A stretch of DNA of 61,519 nt from Lachnospiraceae bacterium (GCA_017518185.1 JAFWWB010000010.1:1-61519), one strand, 5' to 3'; positions 37,509 to 46,916 are shown, counted from the first letter of the stretch. The notes: generated by a model not told the origin, from the letters alone. Translations and numbers: made by a program.

Positions 37509-37787
37509 ATGAACGAGAATCAGGGGAACACACAGTTTTTCAAGGTTGAGCTGGAGCAGGTGGACAGCGTCAGGACCATCATAGAGGAGGTCTACAACGC
37601 CCTGTCCGAGAAAGGCTATAACCCGGTGAACCAGATCGTGGGCTATATAATGTCCGGCGATCCCACCTATATCACCAGCTACAAGAACGCCAGGAGCATC
37701 ATCATGAAGGCGGAGCGCGACGAGCTGGTGGAAGAGCTGCTCACGGAGTATATCCGCAGCAACGGCTGGCCGGGGGCGGAAGACTGA
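37509..37787 (+). CDS. ireB: IreB family regulatory phosphoprotein
   Basis: A 92-residue UPF0297/YrzL family protein ([36 protein letters not shown]). In Enterococcus IreB is a threonine-phosphorylated target of the kinase IreK and tunes cephalosporin tolerance. Its last base is the first of ruvX. The order ireB, ruvX, DUF1292 is conserved in Firmicutes. Confidence 0.92.
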   Translation: MNENQGNTQFFKVELEQVDSVRTIIEEVYNALSEKGYNPVNQIVGYIMSGDPTYITSYKNARSIIMKAERDELVEELLTEYIRSNGWPGAED

Positions 37788-38218
37788 TGGAAAGGATCCT
37801 CGGACTGGATTACGGAAGCAAGACTGTGGGGGTGGCCATAAGCGACCCTCTGGGATACACGGCCCAGGGTCTGGAGATCATAAGGAGAGAACGGCCGGAC
37901 AAGCTGAGGAAGACCTGCGCCCGCATTGAGGAGCTCATAACCGAATATGATGTGAAGCAGATCGTCATGGGACTGCCTAAGAATATGGACGGCAGCGAGG
38001 GCGAGCGCGCCATGTGGACCAGGGATTTCAAGGAGATGCTGGAGCGCCGGACGGGCCTTGAGGTGATACTTTGGGACGAGCGTCTCACCACAGTGGCGGC
38101 GGATCGCTACATGGATGAGGCCGGAGTAAAGGGCGATAAGAGAAAGGCCGTGGTTGACGAGATAGCGGCAGTGTTCATACTGCAGGGCTATCTGGACGGC
38201 AGGGGAAACAGGGAATAG
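37787..38218 (+). CDS. ruvX: RuvX/YqgF Holliday junction resolvase-like nuclease
   Basis: A 143-residue RNase H-fold nuclease with [31 protein letters not shown] and the C-terminal [14 protein letters not shown], all catalytic acidic residues visible. It processes rRNA ends or junction DNA in studied bacteria. Translation is coupled to ireB. Confidence 0.93.
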   Translation: MERILGLDYGSKTVGVAISDPLGYTAQGLEIIRRERPDKLRKTCARIEELITEYDVKQIVMGLPKNMDGSEGERAMWTRDFKEMLERRTGLEVILWDERLTTVAADRYMDEAGVKGDKRKAVVDEIAAVFILQGYLDGRGNRE

Positions 38219-38243
38219 GCTTTCCCGGACAGGAGATGCGGAG

Positions 38244-38498
38244 TTGGATACTATAGTACTGGAAAACGAAGACGGGGAAGAACTGGAGTTTTATGTCCTT
38301 GAGGAGACCACCGTGGGCGGGAAGGATTACTACCTGGTCACCGAGGAGGCCGAAGGGGACGGAGAGTGCATGATAATAAAGGATGTCTCCGAGCGTGACA
38401 GTGAGGAGGCGCTGCTTGAGTTCGTGGAAGACGATGACGAACTGGAGGCAGTAGGAAAGATCTTCGAAAGTCTGCTTGAGGATGTTGAGATAGAGTGA
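38244..38498 (+). CDS. DUF1292 family protein
   Basis: An 84-residue acidic protein of the YrzB/DUF1292 family (VLENEDGEELEFYVLEET). It starts at TTG 38244 after CAGGAG. Function unknown; it is regularly linked to ireB and ruvX. Confidence 0.85.
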   Translation: MDTIVLENEDGEELEFYVLEETTVGGKDYYLVTEEAEGDGECMIIKDVSERDSEEALLEFVEDDDELEAVGKIFESLLEDVEIE

Positions 38499-38530
38499 AT
38501 TTTGTTTTCTACCTTTGATAGGGGTTACAT

Positions 38531-40204
38531 ATGAAAAAATCAGATAATGTGGCGGCGCCTCTGAGGATGATCCCTCTGGGCGGCCTTGAACAGATAGGCA
38601 TGAACATCACCGCCTTTGAATACGGCGACAGCATCATGGTGGTGGACTGCGGGCTCGGTTTCCCGGAGGACGACATGTACGGCGTGGATCTGGTGATCCC
38701 GGACGTCACCTATCTTGAAAAGAACATCGACAGAGTCAGAGGCTTTGTCATTACCCACGGGCACGAGGATCACATCGGTGCCCTTCCGTATATTTTAAAG
38801 AAGGTCAATGTGCCGGTCTATGCAACGAAGCTCACTACCGGCATCATAGAGCATAAGCTGGAAGAGCATGGCATGCTGGAGACCACCGTCCGCAAGGTGG
38901 TGCGTTTCGGCTCCACCATCACCCTGGGTGATTTCCATGTGGAGTTCATAAGGACCAACCACAGCATCACGGATTCGGCGGCCCTGGCTATATACACGCC
39001 GCAGGGCATACTGGTGCATACAGGCGATTTCAAGGTGGATTACACCCCCATATACGGCGACGCCATAGACCTGCAGCGTCTGGGTGAGCTCGGTAAGAAG
39101 GGCGTGCTCGCCCTGATGTGCGATTCCACCAATGCGGAGCGCCCCGGTTTTACGCCTTCGGAGAGCACCGTGGGCAAGACCTTCAACAACATATTCGAAT
39201 CCAACCGCAACAAGCGTATCATCGTGGCCACCTTTGCATCCAATGTTGACAGGGTGCAGCAGATAGTTAACACGGCCCATGAATACGGCAGGAAATGCGT
39301 TATCGAAGGCCGCAGCATGATCAACATCATCAATACGGCCATAGAGCTGGAGTACCTTAAGGTACCGGCGGATACACTGATAGAGCTGGATGAGCTGAAG
39401 AACTATCCTGAGGAGAAGACGGTGATCATAACCACCGGCAGTCAGGGTGAGCGTCTTGCCGCTCTTTCCAGGATGGCCGGGGGCACCCACAAGAAGATCG
39501 CCATAGGCTGCAAGGATGTGATAATCTTTTCCTCACATCCCATCCCCGGAAACGAAAAGGCCGTGACCAGGATCATAAACGAGCTCTTCCATAAGGGAGC
39601 GGACGTGGTGTTCCAGGACGCACATGTATCCGGCCATGCCTGCCAGGAAGAGATAAAGCTTATATATGCCCTGACCCATCCGAAGTATTCGGTGCCGGTC
39701 CACGGCGAGTACAAGCATCTTAAGGCCCACGCCAGGATAGCGGCCCAGATGGGGGTGGAAAAGGAAAATATCTTCATCCTCCAGAGCGGCGACGTACTGG
39801 AATTCAGGGACGGGACCGCCGAAAAGGCCGGACACGAGCAGAGCGGACAGGTCTTTGTGGACGGCCTGGGCGTCGGAGATGTGGGAAATGTGGTGCTACG
39901 GGACAGGCAGAGGCTCGCGGAAGACGGTATACTGCTCATCGCCCTGGCAATGGACGGCGAGAACCGGGTGGTCTCCGGGCCGGAGATAGTTACCCGCGGC
40001 TTCGTGTACGTTAAGGAAGCCGATGAGATCATGGAAGACATCCATATCCTGGTGGGGGAGACCCTGCTGGATCTGCTGGAGAATGAAAGACAGCCGGGCA
40101 GGGGCAGGATGCGCACGGCCATAAAGGACGCCGTGGGAGAGTACATATGGAAGAAGACGGAGCGCCGTCCCATGGTGCTGCCGGTGATATTGGACATAGA
40201 GTAG
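38531..40204 (+). CDS. rnj: Ribonuclease J
   Basis: A 557-residue metallo-beta-lactamase/beta-CASP ribonuclease with HGHEDHIGALP, the DSTNAERPG segment and SGHACQEE. RNase J has 5'-3' exo- and endonuclease activity in mRNA turnover and rRNA maturation. It sits between DUF1292 and the ylbF-like gene, next to other RNA-processing genes. Confidence 0.95.
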   Translation: MKKSDNVAAPLRMIPLGGLEQIGMNITAFEYGDSIMVVDCGLGFPEDDMYGVDLVIPDVTYLEKNIDRVRGFVITHGHEDHIGALPYILKKVNVPVYATKLTTGIIEHKLEEHGMLETTVRKVVRFGSTITLGDFHVEFIRTNHSITDSAALAIYTPQGILVHTGDFKVDYTPIYGDAIDLQRLGELGKKGVLALMCDSTNAERPGFTPSESTVGKTFNNIFESNRNKRIIVATFASNVDRVQQIVNTAHEYGRKCVIEGRSMINIINTAIELEYLKVPADTLIELDELKNYPEEKTVIITTGSQGERLAALSRMAGGTHKKIAIGCKDVIIFSSHPIPGNEKAVTRIINELFHKGADVVFQDAHVSGHACQEEIKLIYALTHPKYSVPVHGEYKHLKAHARIAAQMGVEKENIFILQSGDVLEFRDGTAEKAGHEQSGQVFVDGLGVGDVGNVVLRDRQRLAEDGILLIALAMDGENRVVSGPEIVTRGFVYVKEADEIMEDIHILVGETLLDLLENERQPGRGRMRTAIKDAVGEYIWKKTERRPMVLPVILDIE

Positions 40205-40213
40205 AGGTGCGGC

Positions 40214-40540
40214 ATGACTGAGATCGATAGCGAACTGTATACCATGATAGAGGCTCTTAAGCAGTCTAAGACCTACAGGGAGTATGACAGGCGCAGAGTG
40301 GCGCTGAAGAGCGATCCGGAGCTGAAAAAGCGTGTGGATGCCTACAGGCTTGAGAATTATACCCTCCAGACACAGGAGGATGACGGCACGCTCCAGGAGC
40401 GCATAGAGGAATTTGCAAGGTCAAACATGGGCCTTTCCGAGGATCCCAGGGTGCGGCCCTTTCTGGATGCGGAATCTGCGCTCTGCAGGATGCTGCAGGA
40501 GATAACCGACAGGATAATAAACGCCATTAATTTCGAATGA
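40214..40540 (+). CDS. YlbF/YmcA family regulator
   Basis: A 108-residue helical protein of the YlbF/YmcA family (ALKQSKTYREYDRRRVALKSDPELKKRVDAYR). In B. subtilis YlbF, YmcA and YaaT form a complex that affects RNase Y and mRNA cleavage; here the gene lies directly after RNase J, consistent with an RNA-decay role. Confidence 0.8.
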   Translation: MTEIDSELYTMIEALKQSKTYREYDRRRVALKSDPELKKRVDAYRLENYTLQTQEDDGTLQERIEEFARSNMGLSEDPRVRPFLDAESALCRMLQEITDRIINAINFE

Positions 40541-40541
40541 T

Positions 40542-41027
40542 ATGACACCCCATAAAGTGGCCTGGGCCATAGTAAAAACAATATTCACCATTGTGCTTTC
40601 GGCGGTCATCATGATGCTGGTGTACCGCTTTGCCATGGATGCCTACGATTTCGGCTACCGCATCTTTGCGGAGGAGCCGGTGAGCCCCAAACCGGGACTT
40701 ACCATGAGCGTGGCCATAGTTGAAGGCAAGTCGTCGCTGGAGATAGGCGAGATACTCAAAGAGAAGGGTCTCATCAGGGACGCCTATCTCTTTTATCTTC
40801 AGGAGATGTTCTCCACGTATCATAAATCACTGCAGCCCGGAGTTTACGAGCTCAACACGTCAATGACACCGGAGGAGATGATGGCTGTCATGGCTTCCGG
40901 AGAAGGGCCGACAGATGCGGAGGAGGAGGAGAACCTGGGGAACAGTGAGGTTGCGCCGGAGCTTCAGCTTGAGGCGGAACCCGCAGCCGAAAGCGAAGGA
41001 GAGGCTGAGCCGGAGGAAACGGAGTGA
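40542..41027 (+). CDS. Truncated MltG-like membrane protein
   Basis: A 161-residue protein with one N-terminal membrane helix (about 12-32) and a LysM-like region (EGKSSLEIGEILKEKGLIRDAYLFYLQ...LQPGVYELNTSMTPEEMM), equivalent to the first external domain of MltG. The endolytic transglycosylase catalytic domain is absent and replaced by an acidic tail. It occupies the mltG position before trmR/trhP in the conserved gene order. It cannot cleave glycan itself and may bind or regulate. Confidence 0.7.
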   Translation: MTPHKVAWAIVKTIFTIVLSAVIMMLVYRFAMDAYDFGYRIFAEEPVSPKPGLTMSVAIVEGKSSLEIGEILKEKGLIRDAYLFYLQEMFSTYHKSLQPGVYELNTSMTPEEMMAVMASGEGPTDAEEEENLGNSEVAPELQLEAEPAAESEGEAEPEETE

Positions 41028-41656
41028 ACAGGGAGCGTTTCATCTCCTTTCTGGAAAGCGTATCCTTCTGGGAGCCTGAATGGCTTGAGGAACTCAGAAG
41101 CTCCTGCATAGAGCGGGGAGTGCCGGTGGTCCGCAGGGATGCCGCGCAGCTGCTCCGTTTTCTGACTGTCCAGACAGGGGCGGAAAACATACTTGAAGTC
41201 GGCACGGCCGAGGGCTATTCGTCCCTGCTCATGTGGGATGCCTCCGGCGGTAAGGTCCATATAGATACCATAGAAAATTCTGAACGGCGTCTGGAGAAGG
41301 CCCGGGTGAACCTGGCGAGAGCGGAGGGGGGCATAAGGCTCCTTGAAGGCGATGCCCTGGAGATACTGCCAGGCCTTGAGGGACCTTATGACCTGGTCTT
41401 CATGGATGCGGCCAAAGGACAGTATCTGAACTTCCTGCCGGAGGTCTTAAGGCTGCTTAAGTCCGGCGGGACCCTTGTAACGGACAATACCCTGCAGGAG
41501 GGACGGATACTCGAATCCCGTTTTGCAGTGGAACGCAGGGACAGGACCATCCATTCCAGGATGCGCGGATATATAAGAAAGCTGATGGATACGCCGGAGC
41601 TTGTGAGCACGCTGCTGGCCTGCGGTGACGGCATGTTATTGAGCGTGAAGAGGTAA
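41024..41656 (+). CDS. trmR: O-methyltransferase, probable TrmR
   Basis: A 210-residue class I SAM methyltransferase of the catechol O-methyltransferase-like family (ILEVGTAEGYSSLLM, DLVFMDAAKGQY, VTDNTL). Directly followed by a U32 protein, it matches YrrM (TrmR), which methylates 5-hydroxyuridine at tRNA position 34. It starts with GTG overlapping the previous stop (GTGA). Confidence 0.75.
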   Translation: MNRERFISFLESVSFWEPEWLEELRSSCIERGVPVVRRDAAQLLRFLTVQTGAENILEVGTAEGYSSLLMWDASGGKVHIDTIENSERRLEKARVNLARAEGGIRLLEGDALEILPGLEGPYDLVFMDAAKGQYLNFLPEVLRLLKSGGTLVTDNTLQEGRILESRFAVERRDRTIHSRMRGYIRKLMDTPELVSTLLACGDGMLLSVKR

Positions 41657-41662
41657 GAGGAT

Positions 41663-42886
41663 ATGAAGAAACCGGAGCTTTTGGTGCCTGCGGGCAGTCC
41701 TGAGGTATTTAGGACAGCCGTAAGATACGGCGCAGATGCGGTATACATCGGAGGAGAGGCCTTCAGCCTGAGGGCGAAAGCAAAGAATTTCGGCCCGGAG
41801 GAGATGGCGGAGGGCATAGCCTATGCCCACGAGCACGGGGTAAAGGTACATGTTACCGCAAATATCATAGCCCATGAAAAGGACCTTACTGAGGCGGAGC
41901 GCTACTTCAGGGAGCTTAGGGAGCTTGGGCCGGATGCGCTGATAATCTCGGATCCCGGGCTTTTTGCCATGGCGAAGGAGCTCTGCCCGGATACCGAGCT
42001 TCACGTATCGACACAGGCCAACAATACCAACAGCGCTGCTTTCCGCTTCTGGCACGCTGCGGGGGCAAAGCGTGTGGTGTGCGCAAGGGAATTGAGCCTG
42101 AGCGAGATAAAAGAGATAAGGGCGGCAGTGCCGGAGGAGCTTGAACTGGAATGCTTCATACACGGCGCCATGTGCATCTCTTATTCTGGCAGGTGCCTTC
42201 TGTCCGCCTATTTTACGGGACGCAGCGCCAACAGCGGGGAATGCACTCATCCCTGCCGCTGGAAATATTTCATTTCGGAGGAGACCAGGCCGGGAGAGTA
42301 TCTGCCGGTGGAGGAGAACGACAGGGGAACCTTCATCTTCAATTCCAGGGACCTCTGCATGGTGGAGCATATACCGGAGCTCATTGATGCGGGGATCGAT
42401 TCCTTCAAGATAGAGGGCCGCATGAAGCATGCCCTTTACGTGGCCATGGTGGCCAGGACCTACCGCAGGGCCATCGACCTTTACGCGGAATCGGAGGAGG
42501 CCTACAGGAATGCTATGGAGGAGCTGAAGTCCGAGATCAGGAAGAGCACCTACAGGCCTTATTCCACGGGCTTTTATTTCGGCAGGCCTGGGAGCGAAGG
42601 CCAGATATACACCGACAGCACCTATGTGACGGGCTGCGTGTATCTGGGCTGCGCCGGAAAGAAGGATGAGAGAGGGCTGGTGCCCATAATACAGAAGAAC
42701 AAGTTTGCCGTCGGTGATGAGATCGAGATAATGAAGCCCGACGGAAGGAATGTGAAGACAAAGGTGGAAGGAATGCTGAATGCCGCGGGGGAGGCGGTGC
42801 AGAGCTGTCCCCACGCCGCAGAGGAGATATGGCTGAAGCTGGATGAGGAGGCTGATGAGGGGGATATACTGAGGACGGTTAGTTGA
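41663..42886 (+). CDS. trhP: U32 family tRNA hydroxylation protein, probable TrhP
   Basis: A 407-residue U32 protein with ELLVPAGSPEVF, VSTQANNTN, ECFIHGAMCISYSGRC and FKIEGRMK; conserved cysteines (GECTHPC) suit iron-sulfur binding. Linked to trmR it is best read as TrhP, the prephenate-dependent enzyme that forms 5-hydroxyuridine in tRNA anticodons, rather than a protease. A strong terminator follows. Confidence 0.82.
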   Translation: MKKPELLVPAGSPEVFRTAVRYGADAVYIGGEAFSLRAKAKNFGPEEMAEGIAYAHEHGVKVHVTANIIAHEKDLTEAERYFRELRELGPDALIISDPGLFAMAKELCPDTELHVSTQANNTNSAAFRFWHAAGAKRVVCARELSLSEIKEIRAAVPEELELECFIHGAMCISYSGRCLLSAYFTGRSANSGECTHPCRWKYFISEETRPGEYLPVEENDRGTFIFNSRDLCMVEHIPELIDAGIDSFKIEGRMKHALYVAMVARTYRRAIDLYAESEEAYRNAMEELKSEIRKSTYRPYSTGFYFGRPGSEGQIYTDSTYVTGCVYLGCAGKKDERGLVPIIQKNKFAVGDEIEIMKPDGRNVKTKVEGMLNAAGEAVQSCPHAAEEIWLKLDEEADEGDILRTVS

Positions 42887-42893
42887 AAAGGAT

Positions 42894-42927
42894 AAGATTC
42901 CTCGCTTCGCGAGGAATCTTTTTTTTT
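42894..42927 (+). terminator. Perfect-stem terminator from the AAGATTCCTCG repeat family
   Basis: AAGATTCCTCGC and GCGAGGAATCTT form a perfect 12-bp stem with a TTC loop, followed by seven further Ts. The stem sequence is the same as the arms of the palindromic repeats at 46917 and 57728. Confidence 0.9.
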
Positions 42928-42949
42928 ATAAAATTTTTCAAATCCCCCC

Positions 42950-42978
42950 TTGACATACTCCATCTGCCGTAGTATGAT
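42950..42978 (+). promoter_or_regulatory. Consensus promoter for padR operon
   Basis: TTGACA at 42950-42955, 17 bases, TATGAT at 42973-42978. Initiation falls near 42985, at the first of the 15-bp repeats. Confidence 0.85.
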
Positions 42979-42985
42979 AGCCGTA

Positions 42986-43060
42986 CAACGACAGACGTAG
43001 CAACGACCGACGAAGTAACGACAGACATAGCAACGACAACCGGAGCAACGTCAGCCGAAG
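42986..43060 (+). repeat. Five tandem 15-bp repeats in padR leader
   Basis: Five contiguous copies begin at 42986, 43001, 43016, 43031 and 43046, with consensus YAACGACAGACGWAG. Copies differ at a few positions each. They occupy nearly the whole leader between the start site and the ribosome site, contain stops in + frames and are not protein coding. Confidence 0.85.
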
Positions 43061-43089
43061 TAATAAAGCATGATAAGGAGGCAAAAGGC

Positions 43090-43443
43090 ATGGGAGACGG
43101 AAATGCCGGCATCAGCAGCGATGTGATCAGAGGCTATAACGATACAATGATCCTGCACATACTCCGGAAGGGACCGTCCTACGGTTACGAGATATCAAAG
43201 ACCATAAAGAACGTCACCGAAGGAAAGTACCTCATCAAGGAGACAACACTATACTCGGCATTCACCCGGATGGAAAAGAACGGCTACATCAGCTCCTACG
43301 AGAGCGAGGGTGAAGGGAACGGAAAGAAGAGGACCTACTACCGCATCACCGATAACGGACAGAACTACTACAAAGACAAATGTGAAGAGTGGGAACTGAC
43401 CAAGGATGTGGTCCAGAGGTTTATAGAGGGAGGCGAAGAATAA
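43090..43443 (+). CDS. PadR family transcriptional regulator
   Basis: A 117-residue winged-helix repressor of the PadR family (MILHILRKGPSYGYEISKTIK..., LYSAFTRMEKNGYISSYES, RTYYRITDNGQNYY). It is first in an operon with DUF1700 and DUF4097 genes, a common membrane-stress-associated trio. It probably autoregulates the promoter at 42950. Its stop overlaps the next ATG. Confidence 0.9.
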   Translation: MGDGNAGISSDVIRGYNDTMILHILRKGPSYGYEISKTIKNVTEGKYLIKETTLYSAFTRMEKNGYISSYESEGEGNGKKRTYYRITDNGQNYYKDKCEEWELTKDVVQRFIEGGEE

Positions 43444-44447
43444 TGGAAACCATCAGAAACTATCTTGAATCGATGTTCGCAAACCTGCCCCGCACGGCAG
43501 ATGTGGAACGGGCAAAGGCAGAGCTCCTGCAGATGATGGAAGACAAGTACAGCGAGCTTATCGAAGAAGGAAAGAGTGAGAACGAGGCGGTCGGAACCGT
43601 GATCTCGGAATTCGGAAACCTGGACGAGCTGGCAGAGAGCCTGGGTCTTGAGAAAGAGGTGGAGGAAGCCTGCGAGATCATCGAAGCAAATCCCCGCCGT
43701 ATGCTGATCCTGGACGAGGTAAAGGATTTCCTCAGCTTCTCGGCTACAAGAGCAACGAGCATAGCGCTGGGCGTGGCCCTCTGCATACTGAGCGTAAACG
43801 GCCCCATCTTCTTCGGAGCGCTGGGCCTGGAGAATACCGGAGCGGTGATCATGTTCCTGATGATCTTTGCGGCAGTGGCAATCTTCGTCTTCACCGGCCT
43901 TCAGAGCGCAAAGTGGTCCTACTTCAAAAAAGAGCTCTGCAGCGTTGATTACGCCACCTCGAATTACGTGATAAACGAAAAAGAGCGTTACAAGGCTTCT
44001 TACGGAGCACAGCTGGTGGCAGGCATTCTTCTCTGCGCAGCATGCTGGATCCCCACAGTGATACTGGACGATGTGGCAAGGCTCACCGGCGCCGGAAATG
44101 ACTCTGTTTCAGTCATCCTGCTCTTCATAATGGTGGCTGTAGGCGTGTTCCTGATAATACACACCAGCATGGTGATGGGAAGCTACAATGATGTACTCAA
44201 GATCAACGACCGTGACACCATGAGCGGCAGCTACAGCAGGGGCTCCGTTCCCGAGTATGCGGGCCCTGCTATGGAAAAGGTCATGAGCGTATACTGGCCC
44301 ACCGTAAGAACGATCTACCTGGTGTGGAGTTTCCTGACCTTCGCCTGGTGGAAGACCTGGGTGATCTGGCCCATGGCAGGTATCATATTCGCGGTACTGA
44401 AGGGACTTTCAAAGAACAGCAGCAATAATGCAGCGGAGGTGAAATAA
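43443..44447 (+). CDS. DUF1700/HAAS-type membrane protein
   Basis: A 334-residue protein starting at ATG 43443 (TAATG overlap with padR); the frame runs further upstream but lacks a ribosome site there. An N-terminal cytoplasmic helical domain (EEGKSENEAVGTVISEFGNLDEL) is typical of HAAS/DUF1700 proteins. About six membrane helices follow. These partners are thought to sense or transmit envelope state to PadR-type regulators; the mechanism is not established. Confidence 0.8.
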   Translation: METIRNYLESMFANLPRTADVERAKAELLQMMEDKYSELIEEGKSENEAVGTVISEFGNLDELAESLGLEKEVEEACEIIEANPRRMLILDEVKDFLSFSATRATSIALGVALCILSVNGPIFFGALGLENTGAVIMFLMIFAAVAIFVFTGLQSAKWSYFKKELCSVDYATSNYVINEKERYKASYGAQLVAGILLCAACWIPTVILDDVARLTGAGNDSVSVILLFIMVAVGVFLIIHTSMVMGSYNDVLKINDRDTMSGSYSRGSVPEYAGPAMEKVMSVYWPTVRTIYLVWSFLTFAWWKTWVIWPMAGIIFAVLKGLSKNSSNNAAEVK

Positions 44448-44448
44448 G

Positions 44449-45288
44449 ATGATGGATAACGTAAAGATGAATAAATGGAAGAGCGGGTACATCAGCGTAC
44501 TCAATATAATAACCATAGTGGCAATAGTGCTGGGAAGCATAATCCATATCGGAGGCTTCATCGGCAAGGGCATAGTGAAGGGCATCACCGGCGGATGGGG
44601 CGAAAACGTACAGACCGTGGCTTCGGGCTCCGAAGTGGAAGCCTTCGACGATATAAGCGCAGACCTCTCCGTAGGAGGTTTCACGGTGCAGAGCGGCGAC
44701 AAATACAGCGTATCCTATACCGGCTATCCGGCAGGCAGCGAGCCCAAGATGGTCGTAAAGAACAAAACCCTGGTAATAAGCCAGAAAACAAAGGGAAACC
44801 TGAACCTTATCGGCGGTAATCATTTCAGCGAGTGCGGCGTGACCGTAACAGTACCCGAGGGCTGCGTCCCCGATATCGATCTCGACGTCGACATGGGAGC
44901 TTTTGAGGCAAAGGACATAAAGCTCGGTGATGTGAGCATAGATGCGGATATGGGCGGCATCACCCTTAAGAACTGTGAGATCGGTGATCTGGATATACAG
45001 GCAGACATGGGCGGTATAGAGATAGACGGCGGAAGCTTCGGGGACGGCAGCTTCAATGCAGACGCCGGCGGGATAGTCATAAAGGATGTTAGCTTTGACG
45101 AGGCCAGCTGTGAGGCATCCATGGGCGGTGTGGAGGTCAGCGGCGATTACAGGGAACTGAGCGCAGACTGCGATATGGGTTCCATAGAGGTAAGCAGTGA
45201 TGATCCGGGTACGGAATTCGACCTTGAGTGCGATATGGGAAGCGTCAAGGTCAACGGCAAGGACATGGGAAGCAAGTACAGCAACTGA
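44449..45288 (+). CDS. DUF4097 beta-helix protein
   Basis: A 279-residue protein with an N-terminal membrane segment (about 12-40) and a beta-helical DUF4097 region. From residue 145 it shows six or seven imperfect ~20-residue repeats built on D-ADMGGI-x-I (DADMGGITL, QADMGGIEI, NADAGGIVI, EASMGGVEV, DCDMGSIEV, ECDMGSVKV). Such proteins often accompany LiaG-like envelope-stress modules. It starts at tandem ATGs, of which 44449 is the first. Confidence 0.82.
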   Translation: MMDNVKMNKWKSGYISVLNIITIVAIVLGSIIHIGGFIGKGIVKGITGGWGENVQTVASGSEVEAFDDISADLSVGGFTVQSGDKYSVSYTGYPAGSEPKMVVKNKTLVISQKTKGNLNLIGGNHFSECGVTVTVPEGCVPDIDLDVDMGAFEAKDIKLGDVSIDADMGGITLKNCEIGDLDIQADMGGIEIDGGSFGDGSFNADAGGIVIKDVSFDEASCEASMGGVEVSGDYRELSADCDMGSIEVSSDDPGTEFDLECDMGSVKVNGKDMGSKYSN

Positions 45289-46899
45289 TCAATCCGCAGC
45301 GTGATAGGCTTTCTTCTCGTCGTACATACGCTCATCGGCTTCTTTGAAAAGAGAGCGTAAGCTTATTTCCTCATTATGATCTTCAGAGAACGCGCAGCCC
45401 GCGCAATAGGAAACGGAAAGGGGCTGCGCGTTTTTATTATACTCATCCACGCCTGTCCGGAGGTTTTTGAGAAGGTCATTTACTTTTTCTTTGGATACGC
45501 CGTTTAAGAGCGCTATGAATTCGTCTCCGCCGTAGCGGCCGAGAAATGCGCTGGCGGGCATGGTATCGCGGAAGATACGCGCGAAGTTCTCGATGAGCTT
45601 ATCGCCGGCATCATGGCCCAGGGTATCATTGGTGACCTTGAGGTCATTCAGATCCACCATGATGAGAGCGGTATGGAAGGTCTTGCCTTTGCGGTCCAGG
45701 ACATCGTCGCAGCTGTTGCGGTTGTGGATGCCGGTGCGTGCGTCGATAACGGCCCTCGCACTGAGGGAGTTGATGCTGCGGCGGCCTGCACCGATGACTA
45801 TCAGAAGAAAGGCCAGCATGGTGAATATGAGATTGTCGGTATCTCCGTAGGCGTAATAGAAAAGAAAATCTATCACCATGCAGACAGCACCGAAGAGAGC
45901 GACGGGTATGTAGAGGCGAAAACGCCGGTCGTCTTTTTCGGCGGCAAGGGAAGTGATGAGAGAGAACAGGAGTACGCCGGCGCATATGCCTGTGGTGATA
46001 TGGCAGAGGGTAAGGTCATTCCGCATATCCGAAAGACCGGTGAGCTGTGCCAGCAGGACACCGAAGCCTACGGCGAGGTGCAATGCGCTGGCAGGAAAAG
46101 AAAGATAGAAACGCTCGGAGGGTATTGAATAACGCACGCCCAGGAGCAGAGGCGTGGGCAGCAGCCACAGGGCCACAAGGGCGATATTGGCTACGAAAAC
46201 GGGATGGTGTGCGAACATGATGCTGGAGAGATCAGTGTCGAATATACGCCACACGCCGATGATCATGGAAAACATTCCGAGATAATAAAGCCTGGTGGCT
46301 ACGTGTCTGACCTGCAGGATGTTCTTTATGGATATCGAGAAAAAGATGATGCCCGTGAAGAATATGAGTACACCTACGATAACTGCCGGCACGGAACGGC
46401 TGAAAAGCCGCCGCAGCAGGACCAGCTGGTTCCCTGAATAAAAGGTTACGGATTTTGAGACCACTCCCTTATAAGTGGGGATCAGCTCAACCACAAGCTC
46501 CTTATCCATATCCTCGGCATTGAGGTCAAGGAAGATCCAGCTGTTTCCGACAGAGATCGTAACGGGATCCCCCGGAGTTGGGAGAAGCTCGTAGATGGTC
46601 TCGCCGTCCAGAGAAATATGCACATAACGCTGGCGCGACTGGAACATGAAATCAGTGTCTTTGGGAGGAAGGGAACCCGCAGGGAAGATAAAACGCTCGA
46701 TGACGCCGGCGGGGGCTGTTTCGTCGGTCACACATTCCGTGGTATAACCGGTGAGGATCTCCGCATCGTTCGTACTGCGGGTATCGTTGAATACTATATG
46801 TTCGTTAATGACCATGTAGCCGATCATCACGACAAAAAGCACTATCAGTGCCGCATAGGCCACACGTACGCCTGTTTCGAAGTTTTCCTTAGTGAGCAT
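45289..46899 (-). CDS. Diguanylate cyclase with membrane sensor
   Basis: A 536-residue protein: a membrane helix near the N-terminus, an external beta-rich domain (~150 residues, like 7TMR-DISM extracellular domains), seven further membrane helices, and a C-terminal GGDEF domain with RYGGDEFIALL. It makes cyclic di-GMP from GTP. No RxxD inhibitory site lies five residues before GGDEF. The frame continues to a TTG at 46956, but ATG 46899 has AGGGG nine bases upstream and avoids the repeat element. Confidence 0.88.
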   Translation of the reverse strand: MLTKENFETGVRVAYAALIVLFVVMIGYMVINEHIVFNDTRSTNDAEILTGYTTECVTDETAPAGVIERFIFPAGSLPPKDTDFMFQSRQRYVHISLDGETIYELLPTPGDPVTISVGNSWIFLDLNAEDMDKELVVELIPTYKGVVSKSVTFYSGNQLVLLRRLFSRSVPAVIVGVLIFFTGIIFFSISIKNILQVRHVATRLYYLGMFSMIIGVWRIFDTDLSSIMFAHHPVFVANIALVALWLLPTPLLLGVRYSIPSERFYLSFPASALHLAVGFGVLLAQLTGLSDMRNDLTLCHITTGICAGVLLFSLITSLAAEKDDRRFRLYIPVALFGAVCMVIDFLFYYAYGDTDNLIFTMLAFLLIVIGAGRRSINSLSARAVIDARTGIHNRNSCDDVLDRKGKTFHTALIMVDLNDLKVTNDTLGHDAGDKLIENFARIFRDTMPASAFLGRYGGDEFIALLNGVSKEKVNDLLKNLRTGVDEYNKNAQPLSVSYCAGCAFSEDHNEEISLRSLFKEADERMYDEKKAYHAAD

Positions 46900-46916
46900 A
46901 TCGGTTTTCCCCTCAT

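Noticed and set aside
42986-43060. CRISPR array
   Set aside because: Repeats are 15 bp, directly abutting with no spacers, and there are no cas genes.
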